40,196 bases of DNA. It comes from a virus. The notes under the pieces were generated by a model. That model saw only the letters and a list, made by a program, of their open reading frames with translations. It searched no databases and was not told the DNA's origin. This document shows, piece by piece, positions 19,234-26,369 of the stretch (position 1 is its first letter; each line of letters begins with the position of its first letter). A program made the position numbers and the translations under genes. The stretch lies in the IMG/VR virus record IMGVR_UViG_3300032954_000043, positions 1-40,196 of that record; one strand, written 5' to 3'.

Positions 19234-19632
19234 ATGCCATTTACAGTTTGGAATCCAGTAACAAAACAATACGAAACTACAGAAACAGATCCTAATGCTC
19301 CGGCTCCAGTGGCCCCTGCTACCCCAGCAGTCCCAACGAAGCCTACGCCAAAGCCAGTAACCCCAGGGCACCCTGGTCATACCCCTCCAATGCCCACAGC
19401 CCCAGCTAACCCTGTCCCTCCTCATCACCCTGTGGCCCCTACTCATCCGGTTCATGCCCCTCCAGCTCCAAAACCCCCTACTCCTCCTGCTGTCCCAGGA
19501 CCCACAGTTGCCACACCTAACGCAACCCTAACTATTGAAAAACCTTCCCCAAACACAATCAAAACCACAGGTAACAACACATTCATTACCTGTCCCCACT
19601 GCGGTGTTTTAGTAGCAAAGATAAAGTCATGA
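19234..19632 (+). CDS. Pro/His-rich linker protein with C-terminal CPHC
   Basis: This 132-aa protein has a short N-terminal domain (MPFTVWNPVTKQYE), about 75 residues dominated by Pro, Ala, His and Thr (probably extended and disordered), and a C-terminal beta segment with C120-P-H-C123, half of a zinc ribbon. AAGGAG lies 7 bases before the ATG. A zinc site could form between two copies. It sits between two small membrane proteins, so a lysis or virion-surface role is possible, but none is shown. Confidence 0.55.
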   Translation: MPFTVWNPVTKQYETTETDPNAPAPVAPATPAVPTKPTPKPVTPGHPGHTPPMPTAPANPVPPHHPVAPTHPVHAPPAPKPPTPPAVPGPTVATPNATLTIEKPSPNTIKTTGNNTFITCPHCGVLVAKIKS

Positions 19633-19826
19633 ATGTAACAAATCTTTTAACATTACTCGGAAAACTAGATGGTTCTGTGGCAGCTATCGCCGCTGCATAC
19701 AGTGTATATGACCCAGCTCATGTTCAAGTTGCAATCTTAGTCTCTGGAATAACCGGAGCAATTGGAACCGCCTTGAATGCTGTAGCTAATTATCTTGGGA
19801 GTGGAAACGTATTCACATCTAAATAA
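19629..19826 (+). CDS. Small membrane protein, holin candidate
   Basis: This 65-aa protein overlaps the previous stop as ATGA. It contains one or two hydrophobic segments (about 17-27 and 33-56, VAILVSGITGAIGTALNAV) and short polar ends. Small holin-like proteins of this shape are common at the end of phage structural modules. No endolysin gene follows. Holin function is inferred from size, hydrophobicity and place. Confidence 0.52.
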   Translation: MNVTNLLTLLGKLDGSVAAIAAAYSVYDPAHVQVAILVSGITGAIGTALNAVANYLGSGNVFTSK

Positions 19827-19842
19827 CCTAGTAATTATCCGA

Positions 19843-19848
19843 TATAAT
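19843..19848 (+). promoter_or_regulatory. Perfect TATAAT seven bases before an ATG (leaderless start)
   Basis: TATAAT at 19843-19848 is followed by exactly seven bases and then ATG at 19856. Transcription would begin at or beside the start codon, leaving no room for a ribosome binding site, and none is visible. No good -35 box is found 16-18 bases upstream. A similar arrangement is seen at 23809-23836 on the other strand. Confidence 0.45.
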
Positions 19849-19855
19849 ATTCCTT

Positions 19856-20509
19856 ATGCGCATAAAGAAATCATCATATCTAGTAAAGCCAATTGATCAT
19901 TACAAATATGTGTCTCAGCGAGTCAATATGACTGCTGAAGATGTATTTTGGCAAAAGATTGAACTTCAAGCCAATGCTATGCTTGGGCTTAGAGATAGTC
20001 GCCACTTATTACCAGTTGGCGACATGCATCCTTCTGACTCTTATCAGTATATTCTAAAAGAAAGATTTATCGCAGATAAGATACATTCAAAGACAGGAAG
20101 GGATAGTGATGGGCAGGATGAGGATGCTAAGGGCTCCATTCTATCTACTCTAGATACATTTAAGTTTTTCGAGTCTGATCCTGAAGATGTTAGATTGATA
20201 AAGGATAAAATAAAGGATAGGGTTTTTGAGCTTGCGAGAGAGATTGCGACGAAGAGACAATCTGAAGTTATGGAATTGATGCTAGATGGTTATAAGCAAA
20301 TGGAGATGGCTCAAATTCTTGGGGTTAACCAAAGCTCAATTGTGAAATGCATTGCAGGGAATGTGGAATATAAGAATAGAAAGCATAGAAATGGTAAGAA
20401 GCGTTATGGTGGGTTGGGAAGGAAATGTTTTAAAGCATTACAGAAAGATGAAATCTATTTAAGTTTAAAAGAACAATTAAATTATTTATTATCCTCACCA
20501 AAATTTTAA
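19856..20509 (+). CDS. HTH DNA-binding protein, sigma-region-4-like
   Basis: This 217-aa protein has a helix-turn-helix at about residues 134-168 (RQSEVMELMLDGYKQMEMA then ILGVNQSSIVKCIAGN), resembling region 4 of sigma factors and a recurring phage family that ends in YGG-rich basic segments. The N-terminal half has no recognised domain. It may be a transcription regulator for late genes or a small terminase subunit; the position, far from the large terminase, favours regulation. The gene appears to be translated from a leaderless mRNA. Confidence 0.6.
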   Translation: MRIKKSSYLVKPIDHYKYVSQRVNMTAEDVFWQKIELQANAMLGLRDSRHLLPVGDMHPSDSYQYILKERFIADKIHSKTGRDSDGQDEDAKGSILSTLDTFKFFESDPEDVRLIKDKIKDRVFELAREIATKRQSEVMELMLDGYKQMEMAQILGVNQSSIVKCIAGNVEYKNRKHRNGKKRYGGLGRKCFKALQKDEIYLSLKEQLNYLLSSPKF

Positions 20510-20537
20510 TAATAATGCTACTCGGTCTTTGACAAAT

Positions 20538-20591
20538 TCAGATATTACAACTATTTTTTTTATCTTCGTATCTATCTATTTGTTTACTCAT
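20538..20591 (-). CDS. Possible 17-aa peptide at the end of the leftward operon
   Basis: A tiny frame (MSKQIDRYEDKKNSCNI) starts on the ATGA that overlaps the stop of the preceding gene. The junction has the same TTYTCATGA form as other junctions in this operon, which is the only reason to list it. It may be an accident of that shared junction. The gap to the convergent HTH gene (20510-20537) holds no clear terminator. Confidence 0.25.
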   Translation of the reverse strand: MSKQIDRYEDKKNSCNI

Positions 20592-20833
20592 GAGAAAGTT
20601 AGCCATAGGTCAATTTGTTTGTGGTACTTGCGGATCCATCTAATTGCGTCAGCCGCATTGTAAAGCAGTCTGTCGTAATTTTTGCAATTGAAGTTAGGTC
20701 TTTCCATGAGATAGCGATAATTATCGATAGCTAAGTCTGGAGTCAGTTGCCTAATCCACTTTCGAGTTTCTAATCTATATTTTTTTCTACTAATTTTTCT
20801 TCGTTTCATTTGGGTTGGGTGCCTCGCTATCAT
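20588..20833 (-). CDS. Small basic protein of unknown function
   Basis: This 81-aa basic protein starts on ATGA overlapping the stop of the 33-aa gene before it. The N-terminus is Lys/Arg-rich (MKRRKISRKKYRLE); the remainder is helical with many Tyr, Asn and Trp and ends in WLTFS. The four-residue ending -x-TFS recurs in three other genes of this strand. A nucleic-acid binding role would suit the charge but is not shown. An internal start at residue 9 is possible. Confidence 0.55.
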   Translation of the reverse strand: MIARHPTQMKRRKISRKKYRLETRKWIRQLTPDLAIDNYRYLMERPNFNCKNYDRLLYNAADAIRWIRKYHKQIDLWLTFS

Positions 20834-20931
20834 GAAAAAGTTAGATAGACTTTAAGTTGTTCTTCGGTGATATCAAATGGACAGTCGTACATCTTCTGTC
20901 TATCATCTTCATACATCCTAACTGTTTTCAT
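20830..20931 (-). CDS. 33-aa coupled peptide
   Basis: A short frame (start MKTVRMYEDDRQKMYDCPF, end KVYLTFS) lies exactly between two neighbours with ATGA overlap at both ends. Coupling on both sides and the shared TFS ending argue that it is translated. It has no recognisable domain. Confidence 0.5.
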   Translation of the reverse strand: MKTVRMYEDDRQKMYDCPFDITEEQLKVYLTFS

Positions 20932-21218
20932 GAAAATGTCACCATAATTCTTAATCTATTAGCTAATTCGATTCTATTTAGTTTTTCAGCAGCTGCAATA
21001 ATAGTTTGGGGATTATCCATAAAATATCTTTTAATCATAACTCTATCCTTATCCAAGCAATCATCTTTGTAAGAGATATACTTTTTAATGAATACATAAG
21101 TTTCATTTGTAATGAAATCAATTACATGTTCGTCATCAAATGGTTTCATTCTTTTGGCTACATATCCTACAATTGCTTTTTGAGTTTTCATCCGAATACC
21201 ATCTGTTAATTCAATCAT
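20928..21218 (-). CDS. Unknown early protein ending in TFS
   Basis: This 96-aa protein of mixed charge begins with ATGA overlap to the gene upstream and AGAGG before the start. It is predicted mainly helical (KTQKAIVGYVAKRMKPFDDE and a C-terminal AAEKLNRIELANRLRIM) and ends in MVTFS. It has no Cys pairs, membrane segment or catalytic motif. It belongs to the leftward operon that starts near 23801. Function unknown. Confidence 0.6.
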   Translation of the reverse strand: MIELTDGIRMKTQKAIVGYVAKRMKPFDDEHVIDFITNETYVFIKKYISYKDDCLDKDRVMIKRYFMDNPQTIIAAAEKLNRIELANRLRIMVTFS

Positions 21219-21436
21219 TCTGTGCCTCTTGTTTCCGCATCGGTATCGTTTTCTTCTTTAATTGCCTTATTCACTAACATTATTAATTCCGTATGTGCTT
21301 TATCAAACTCTTTGAAGGCTTTTGTTAGGCGCTTGTATGTTTTCTCATCAATATCAATTGTTGCCTCGACACAATAATTATTATCTGTAAAGCTATACAT
21401 TGGCCACCATTCATCTTTCATTACATTGTATTTCAT
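21215..21436 (-). CDS. Unknown small acidic protein
   Basis: This 73-aa protein starts on ATGA overlapping the coiled-coil gene's stop. The sequence has a Trp/Tyr-rich N-terminus (KDEWWPMYSFTDNNY), one beta strand (VEATIDIDE) and a long helix, ending in a polar tail. It is part of the tightly coupled leftward operon. I recognise no family. Confidence 0.6.
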   Translation of the reverse strand: MKYNVMKDEWWPMYSFTDNNYCVEATIDIDEKTYKRLTKAFKEFDKAHTELIMLVNKAIKEENDTDAETRGTE

Positions 21437-22107
21437 TTAGCTCCATTATATTTGCGCAAAATATCTATTGCGGCTTGTAATTCATCAATAGTTGGAATGG
21501 TGAATATTTTCTTTTTATTAAGATCAACACTGCCATCTAATGTGCCTTTACATTGTTCAAGAAACCTAATAAGCACAGGCGCAAAATCCACCTTTTCGTT
21601 GGTTGGGGCTTGGCTTGCTGCTTCTTTCGCCGCCGCTTCTGGCTTATAATCATCAAAATCTTTCATTAATTTTTCTGCTGCTTGATTTTGTTGTTTCCAA
21701 AATTGTTCATGTGGCTTAGCCGCCGCTTCTTCTTGATAAGCTCCACCACCAAATTCAACAGGTGTCATCATATATAGTTTCTTCATTTGCTCATCCCAAG
21801 CGTTATTCACCTGTTCTGCTTGTTCATCGGTTAGCTTTAATTCTCTTCCGGCAAATCTTTCTGGCGGCGCTGCTGCTGCATCCCATACTTTTTCTTTCTT
21901 CCAGATATATTCACAATTCTCTTCGTTAGCCTCTCGTAATGAATAGATTTGCTCTTCTAATATTCGATAATTCTTTGAAGTTTCGGTGCGGAGGTTTGCG
22001 ACTTCGGATTCAAGCGCCGCAATTTTATCTTCTAATTTACATACATTTGGCCATTCGCTTTCTAACATCTTTTCAAGAAACAAAACTCTATTCTCAAGAT
22101 TATTCAT
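21433..22107 (-). CDS. Coiled-coil protein of unknown function
   Basis: This 224-aa protein has an N-terminal coiled coil (about residues 1-70, with heptads in LEDKIAALESEVANLRTE), a middle part rich in Ala, Glu and Gln that is likely disordered, and a C-terminal helical segment (PTIDELQAAIDILRKYNG). The start at 22107 is chosen because GGAG lies 8 bases upstream and the ATG overlaps the lipoprotein stop as TAATG. An upstream in-frame ATG at 22128 lies within the lipoprotein gene. A scaffold or inhibitor role is possible, none is shown. Confidence 0.6.
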   Translation of the reverse strand: MNNLENRVLFLEKMLESEWPNVCKLEDKIAALESEVANLRTETSKNYRILEEQIYSLREANEENCEYIWKKEKVWDAAAAPPERFAGRELKLTDEQAEQVNNAWDEQMKKLYMMTPVEFGGGAYQEEAAAKPHEQFWKQQNQAAEKLMKDFDDYKPEAAAKEAASQAPTNEKVDFAPVLIRFLEQCKGTLDGSVDLNKKKIFTIPTIDELQAAIDILRKYNGAK

Positions 22108-22340
22108 TATTTTCTCCATATGGCACATTTATCATTTACATATACATCACAAGCCGGATCAACATGAAGTCTTAAGTAACTTGGGCACTCAACTGTTTTG
22201 GCGCTCTGAGGCATCATTCCCCCACGAAGATCAGACATCCCCACAACCTCTACACAGCTGCCATCCGCATTGCGAACAATTTCGGAGGTGCAGCCTGCTA
22301 ACATAACCGCAGCTAATATAATTGTAATAATTCTATTCAT
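22107..22340 (-). CDS. Small lipoprotein
   Basis: This 77-aa protein has a textbook lipoprotein signal: MNRIITIILAAVMLAGC, with lipobox LAGC and lipidated Cys near residue 17, so it would be exported and anchored in a membrane. The mature part has four more Cys (possible disulphides) and no known domain. Phage lipoproteins of this size serve as outer spanins or as surface-exclusion proteins. It lies in the leftward operon, not beside the holin candidates, which favours exclusion over lysis. That is inference. Confidence 0.65.
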   Translation of the reverse strand: MNRIITIILAAVMLAGCTSEIVRNADGSCVEVVGMSDLRGGMMPQSAKTVECPSYLRLHVDPACDVYVNDKCAIWRK

Positions 22341-22732
22341 TACTTTAACTCCGCTGGTTTTACGTCATACATTCTGCACAATTCTAACCCAAGCTTATTA
22401 TCTCTCTTGAATACTTCAAAGAGAATATTAAGTACCAATTGTCTTGCCTTATCTGGTGGCACAACGCCTTCAAAGTATTTGAATACTGCCTCAACCGCAA
22501 CTGGATCAGTTGTCGTGATCACGAAATCATCTTTCTCAGTATGAAAGGTCACCTTTTGTAGCGAGGTATTGGCGATAATCTTATCTAATTTATCGTTTAT
22601 TTTTCCGTAGAGACCATTTTGTAGATCTTGCATAAGCCAATCCCAAACATTACGATCAATAACTCGGTAAAGGTATTCTTCAGCTGACATATGTGACGCT
22701 TGATAATCTTCCCATGTAATTTTCTTTTCCAT
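22340..22732 (-). CDS. Unknown early protein (helical)
   Basis: This 130-aa protein starts at MEKKITWEDYQ, where AGAGAATAAAATG gives the same ribosome binding site as the gene at 28466. A longer in-frame start at 22792 would overlap the 22-aa gene. The protein is mainly helical with a central strand (KVTFHTEKDDFVITTT). Its stop overlaps the lipoprotein start (TAATG). Function unknown. Confidence 0.6.
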   Translation of the reverse strand: MEKKITWEDYQASHMSAEEYLYRVIDRNVWDWLMQDLQNGLYGKINDKLDKIIANTSLQKVTFHTEKDDFVITTTDPVAVEAVFKYFEGVVPPDKARQLVLNILFEVFKRDNKLGLELCRMYDVKPAELK

Positions 22733-22743
22733 TTTATTCTCTC

Positions 22744-22812
22744 TTATATGTGTTTTGCGGTTTCGATACCGGCGATGAAAACGATTGTGCATGCGCCGAC
22801 GATTGCCATCAT
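22744..22812 (-). CDS. 22-aa membrane micro-protein
   Basis: A short frame (start MMAIVGACTIVFIAG, end TAKHI) begins on ATGA overlapping the stop of the PD-(D/E)XK-like gene and ends 11 bases before the next start. Nearly all of it is one hydrophobic helix. Coupling supports translation, but a frame this short could arise by chance. Confidence 0.35.
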   Translation of the reverse strand: MMAIVGACTIVFIAGIETAKHI

Positions 22813-23282
22813 TTCTTTAATTCCTTAATATCTCTCAATTTATCAGCGGTAAGAAAATGAGCTGGTTTCCCGAGAAACCCAAGATCTTCTTCTACCCCTT
22901 GCTCAATCACATCTGTTCCATAAGCCCATCCCATAAGATACAGAAGGGGAGCTTTACCCAAGACCAACACATAAACACTGAATTTGTCATCTCTTGGTCT
23001 TACAACTAATCTTCCCGTTTTCTCAGCACACCATCTAACCTGAACAAATCCCACATCCGGGATATGCTTTGGAGAGTTAAAATGAGGTGTCCACTTCAAT
23101 TTGAGAAATTTTGCCACAGCCAATTCAGCTCTCTGTGCCGCAATGTCGCTAGCTAAGAATTCTTCAGGACTAAGAATGGAATCCCCTACATAATTAGATT
23201 GATATTCCGAAAGCTCATGCATCAATTCGCCTGCAAGTTCCCCTAGCCTCATCTCTTGAGGCGTCAATTTGATCTGTTTCAT
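22809..23282 (-). CDS. PD-(D/E)XK nuclease-like protein
   Basis: This 157-aa protein shows the layout of a PD-(D/E)XK fold: a helix with RAELAVAKFL (E53), then PDVGFVQVRW (D76 with Q-V-R in place of D/E-x-K), then RLVVRPRDDKFSVYVLVLG and a GWAYGT strand. This series matches a common phage family in which the last catalytic positions are often altered. Activity is therefore uncertain; it may bind DNA without cutting. The ATG overlaps the previous stop as TAATG. Confidence 0.55.
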   Translation of the reverse strand: MKQIKLTPQEMRLGELAGELMHELSEYQSNYVGDSILSPEEFLASDIAAQRAELAVAKFLKLKWTPHFNSPKHIPDVGFVQVRWCAEKTGRLVVRPRDDKFSVYVLVLGKAPLLYLMGWAYGTDVIEQGVEEDLGFLGKPAHFLTADKLRDIKELKK

Positions 23283-23626
23283 TATCTTCCAGCCTTAAAC
23301 TTCTTGAATTCCTTGTAAGCTAGGAAATCTGCCCAATCAGCGTCTTCCTGAGCAATTACCTCAGGTGGAACAACAGGTGGTAATGGATTAATATCGGTGC
23401 CATCCTCAAGAATTGGAAAGATATCTTTCATAACTTGTCCTTGTTGCTCCTGATATGCTTTGAAACCTAATTGAAGAAGATTGCGGTAGAATGAATTCTT
23501 TAGTTTGGCTTTATTAACGACTCGAGTTAGATTATATGCTTCTTCATAAGCTGCAAATTCATCACTTGTTACTCTGACATTGATGCCTCTAAGAGGCTTA
23601 TTATTATTGATTCCATAATTGCTCAT
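23282..23626 (-). CDS. Probable small DNA-binding regulator
   Basis: This 114-aa protein has an N-terminal strand (GINVRVTSDEFAAYEEAY) followed by two helices (NKAKLKNSFYRNLLQLGFKAY), the outline of a ribbon-helix-helix or related DNA-binding unit, and a Pro-rich linker before a helical tail. AAGGAG lies upstream. It follows a second RHH-like gene by one base, so the two may act together in controlling this operon. Assignment is tentative. Confidence 0.5.
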   Translation of the reverse strand: MSNYGINNNKPLRGINVRVTSDEFAAYEEAYNLTRVVNKAKLKNSFYRNLLQLGFKAYQEQQGQVMKDIFPILEDGTDINPLPPVVPPEVIAQEDADWADFLAYKEFKKFKAGR

Positions 23627-23627
23627 G

Positions 23628-23801
23628 TTATTCTCCTTGTCTATCGAGATAGTCTTTGATAAATGTTCTAATTAATGCTGATCTATTTAGATTATACTTT
23701 CTACAGTGAAAGTCAAAAGCGTTAAATAGATCATCATGTAGAACAATATTCATTTGGGTTTTGTCTGCCATGTGTTTTTTACGATTTTTATTGCTATCCA
23801 T
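23628..23801 (-). CDS. Ribbon-helix-helix (CopG/Arc-like) repressor
   Basis: This 57-aa protein (start MDSNKNRKKHMADKTQ) has the RHH pattern: a short strand QMNIVLHDDLFNAF, then helices with LNRSALIRTFIKDYL. It is the first gene of the leftward operon. The start codon lies seven bases after a likely -10 box, so the mRNA appears leaderless; an internal ATG at 23771 also lacks an SD. RHH proteins of this type usually repress their own promoter, so autoregulation is likely. Confidence 0.65.
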   Translation of the reverse strand: MDSNKNRKKHMADKTQMNIVLHDDLFNAFDFHCRKYNLNRSALIRTFIKDYLDRQGE

Positions 23802-23808
23802 ATAAGCT

Positions 23809-23836
23809 TATATAACGATACCTATGCTAATGTAAA
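23809..23836 (-). promoter_or_regulatory. Promoter of the leftward early operon (leaderless)
   Basis: On the minus strand TTTACA (23836-23831) and TATATA (23814-23809) are 16 bases apart. Seven bases separate the -10 box from the ATG at 23801, so transcription would begin at the start codon. The promoter sits directly behind the terminator of the CRISPR transcript, which insulates the two units. Confidence 0.5.
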
Positions 23837-23846
23837 ACCAAATAAA

Positions 23847-23878
23847 AAGCCCCTAGCTAACTGAATAACTAGGGGCTT
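23847..23878 (-). terminator. Intrinsic terminator of the cas12-CRISPR transcript
   Basis: AAGCCCCTAG (23847-23856) and CTAGGGGCTT (23869-23878) form a perfect 10-bp stem with a 12-base loop. Read leftward, the stem is followed by TTTTATTT, a proper U-tract; read rightward there is none. It therefore stops leftward transcription arriving from the CRISPR array and fixes the array's direction. Confidence 0.88.
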
Positions 23879-23951
23879 GGATGGTAAAAAAGAATATGCT
23901 GACCGAAGTGTCAACGAGAGTTTCTATATCGCCGGAAATATGAGTTTCTTC

Positions 23952-24568
23952 ATCTCAATTTAAAAGGTGTTGAGATACCATTGCTAGATAAAAACAACAT
24001 GAGTATAACAATATTTAATAGTGTCTCAGATGTAAAGGCTCTAAGATGCCATTGCTAGTACAATTCACTGATGATATAATAATTTCATGCTAAAGTCTCA
24101 GATATAAAGGCTCTGAGATGCCATTGCTAGCTCCATATTCAAGAACACCGTGACCACTTGAGATCCGTCTCAGATGTAAAGGCTCTGAGATGCCATTGCT
24201 AGGTTTGAGTTGCGATTGTATAAGTGCATTGATCACATGTCTCAGATGTAAAGGCTCTGAGATGCCATTGCTAGTACCAGAAACAGCAAAAAGTATAGCT
24301 TCGTCGCTTACGAGTCTCAGATGTAAAGGCTCTGAGATGCCATTGCTAGTTCTCGTGGGAGTAATTGAGCGTGGGTTTTATTATCGTCTCAGATGTAAAG
24401 GCTCTGAGATGCCATTGCTAGTTTTAACTAATGGTGCCACGATGTCCGATGTTTTAAATGTCTCAGATGTAAAGGCTCTGAGATGCCATTGCTAGATGTT
24501 GAAGTCAAGCGCTGGAAGCGCAATGCTGTCATGTCTCAGATGTAAAGGCTCTGAGATGCCATTGCTAG
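23952..24568 (-). CRISPR. CRISPR array, nine 36-nt repeats and eight spacers
   Basis: Repeats start at 23952, 24023, 24095, 24167, 24239, 24314, 24386, 24460 and 24533. Six are identical; 24023 and 24095 have one change each and 23952 is strongly diverged. Spacers are 35, 36, 36, 36, 39, 36, 38 and 37 nt, and all differ. On the plus strand each repeat begins GTCTCAGATG and ends GCCATTGCTAG. Read leftward it ends in a hairpin (TCTCAG, 11-base loop, CTGAGA) next to the spacer, as in type V crRNA handles. The degenerate copy lies at the end away from cas12, and the terminator lies beyond it, both supporting leftward transcription. No cas1 or cas2 is present. Confidence 0.97.
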
Positions 24569-24584
24569 GGGTCTCGCAGACCCC
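24568..24584 (-). other. Hairpin between the cas12 stop and the first repeat
   Basis: GGGGTCT (24568-24574) pairs with AGACCCC (24578-24584) around a CGC loop. It takes in the last base of the first repeat and fills most of the 24-nt gap to the cas12 stop. No T-tract follows in the leftward direction, so it should not terminate. It could stabilise the mRNA end or mark the separation of cas12 mRNA and pre-crRNA. Confidence 0.5.
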
Positions 24585-24592
24585 CAATAATA

Positions 24593-26341
24593 TCATGCGT
24601 TTACAACTTGATCTGCGAGAGCCTCCTCCTGCGCCAGCTTGTCAGCCTTGCGCTTGGTCCACTTGCCCACAAATTCCTCCGTATTATCAAGCTGTTTGCG
24701 CCAGCGAGAGGTGCCGGCATTTTGAGCAGCACTTCCCCTCTCGCACAATACAACCGCTGCATTCTGATCCTGATCCCATAGAGCCCCACATCCTGAACAA
24801 ACATGATGAATGTATGCCGCTGCATCAAACTCATCCACCTGACCACACAAACTACATTCATGTGTAGAATATGCTGGATCTACTCCCATTACATTATTAA
24901 AAGCATTCGTCAATGCCTTGACCAATTCACTCACCCCAACAATCTGACGAATTTGATTGTGATAAGCTTTCTCTTCCGCAATCTTGCTGATATTAAAATC
25001 CTCCAATACCAAACAATTATACTTATTTGCCAGTTGAGCTGACCAAACCTTATACAATTCATCTCGACGATTGTAGAATTGATTGCGTACCCCTGCCTCA
25101 TATTGAAGCAAATGCAACTCTCGTTTACACCATTCCAAATATGGAGTCATATCAACTCCATCAATTGGATTCTCTTTGAGCCAGTAGATAGCATGACGCA
25201 ATCTATCCTTGCTCTTCCATTGTGATAGGTGTTGAAACTTTTCGGCTATTCTTTTGTTATTGTCCCCATTATCAAGGTAAGGGGATACCGTTTCCACAAG
25301 TTGCTTCAAACAAGCATTAAATAGTTCATCCCGAAGACTTTGAAGCTTAACACTATTGTCATATACTTCAATCAAACTATTAGGCAATACAAGACTTTCA
25401 TCATCACTTGTATATCCTACCCGGATTCCATCAGGAAGTTTGCGCCACCCAATATCAACCGCTACCATATCTTCCGTTGTATTACGGATGACACTAGGCG
25501 AATCAACGGTGATACAACAGTACCAACGGTAGCGATAACTTTCCCATTTGGCATGAATTGAGATGCTTTTGATAATCCCATCCAATGGCATAGGGCGATG
25601 CATCAACATCGGAAACCTAGCAAATAGAATATCATTTCTTTTACCTGTCGGGCCATCCCCAAGTCTTACATCAAGATACATTCTTTCTTGTAGAGTTGTA
25701 TTATCAGGTTGTTTAGTTATTCTTAGTTGAGTATGAGTTGTTCCAAATACATCCCTAACGAATTGGGTCTTATTCGCATTGCTTTGAAGCTGTACACCAA
25801 TTTTGCCATCTTTGCTCCAACGTTTGAAGGCCACATTCTTATACATTGGGGTAGTTTTGCAAGCCGCCTCCACCGCTGCCTCCACTAGGAGGTAGGAACC
25901 CCAATAGACGCCACACAATGACCTCGCAAGCTTTGCTTGCTCATTGGCAGCCTCTGACGTCGCTTCAATCTTCAACTGAATTTCTGAATTTGATTTGAGA
26001 GCCTTCCTAGCATCTCGGAGAGATGCTCTGAGACCCTTGACGACATCGTTAGCATCTTTCTGAGCTTTCTTTTGGGTAGCGGTATCAGAGTTAGATCTGG
26101 TAGATTTACGTTGATTTTTGATAGCTTGGCTAGCGTTTTCAGCTTCAATCTCTGCCTCGGCTAGTTTCTGTTCTAGTTCAGAGACAGAGGCTACGGAGGA
26201 TTGAATGGCTCTGATTTGATCTCGTTTATTGTTTTCGATTTCAATCAGTTTATTATAGTATTTGTGCATTTTGGAGAATGCATCGAATACTTTATCTTTG
26301 TTTTGGATAGGTTCAAGAAGGTGAAACTTATATACTTTCAT
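24593..26341 (-). CDS. cas12: Compact type V CRISPR effector (Cas12)
   Basis: This 582-aa RNA-guided nuclease lies directly before the CRISPR array. The RuvC parts are complete: motif I MVAVDIGWRK (D296), motif II CLVLEDFN (E447), zinc finger C496-x2-C499 and C515-x2-C518, and motif III DQDQNAA (D525). The N-terminal 40-130 is charged coiled coil; around 172-186 is FKRWSKDGKIGVQLQ, a wedge-like segment. The size lies near Cas12m and Cas12f and well below Cas12a, CasPhi and Cas-lambda. GWR followed by GIRVG reminds me of Cas12m-type proteins, which are often catalytically altered, whereas all acidic residues remain here. I cannot fix the subtype. An SD-like GAGAAAG precedes the start, and a repeat-like hairpin lies in the 5' leader. 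Confidence 0.93.
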   Translation of the reverse strand: MKVYKFHLLEPIQNKDKVFDAFSKMHKYYNKLIEIENNKRDQIRAIQSSVASVSELEQKLAEAEIEAENASQAIKNQRKSTRSNSDTATQKKAQKDANDVVKGLRASLRDARKALKSNSEIQLKIEATSEAANEQAKLARSLCGVYWGSYLLVEAAVEAACKTTPMYKNVAFKRWSKDGKIGVQLQSNANKTQFVRDVFGTTHTQLRITKQPDNTTLQERMYLDVRLGDGPTGKRNDILFARFPMLMHRPMPLDGIIKSISIHAKWESYRYRWYCCITVDSPSVIRNTTEDMVAVDIGWRKLPDGIRVGYTSDDESLVLPNSLIEVYDNSVKLQSLRDELFNACLKQLVETVSPYLDNGDNNKRIAEKFQHLSQWKSKDRLRHAIYWLKENPIDGVDMTPYLEWCKRELHLLQYEAGVRNQFYNRRDELYKVWSAQLANKYNCLVLEDFNISKIAEEKAYHNQIRQIVGVSELVKALTNAFNNVMGVDPAYSTHECSLCGQVDEFDAAAYIHHVCSGCGALWDQDQNAAVVLCERGSAAQNAGTSRWRKQLDNTEEFVGKWTKRKADKLAQEEALADQVVNA

Positions 26342-26369
26342 TTGTTATTATCTTTCTCGGTTGTTTTTG

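Noticed and set aside
24190-24867. Plus-strand frames over the CRISPR array and cas12 3' end, with repeated KGSEMPLL
   Set aside because: They are translations of the repeats and of the strand opposite cas12, without ribosome binding sites.
24593-26341. Reading the effector as a TnpB transposon nuclease with ends nearby
   Set aside because: No transposon ends, no TnpA, and a full array next to it with matching handle structure favour a Cas12.
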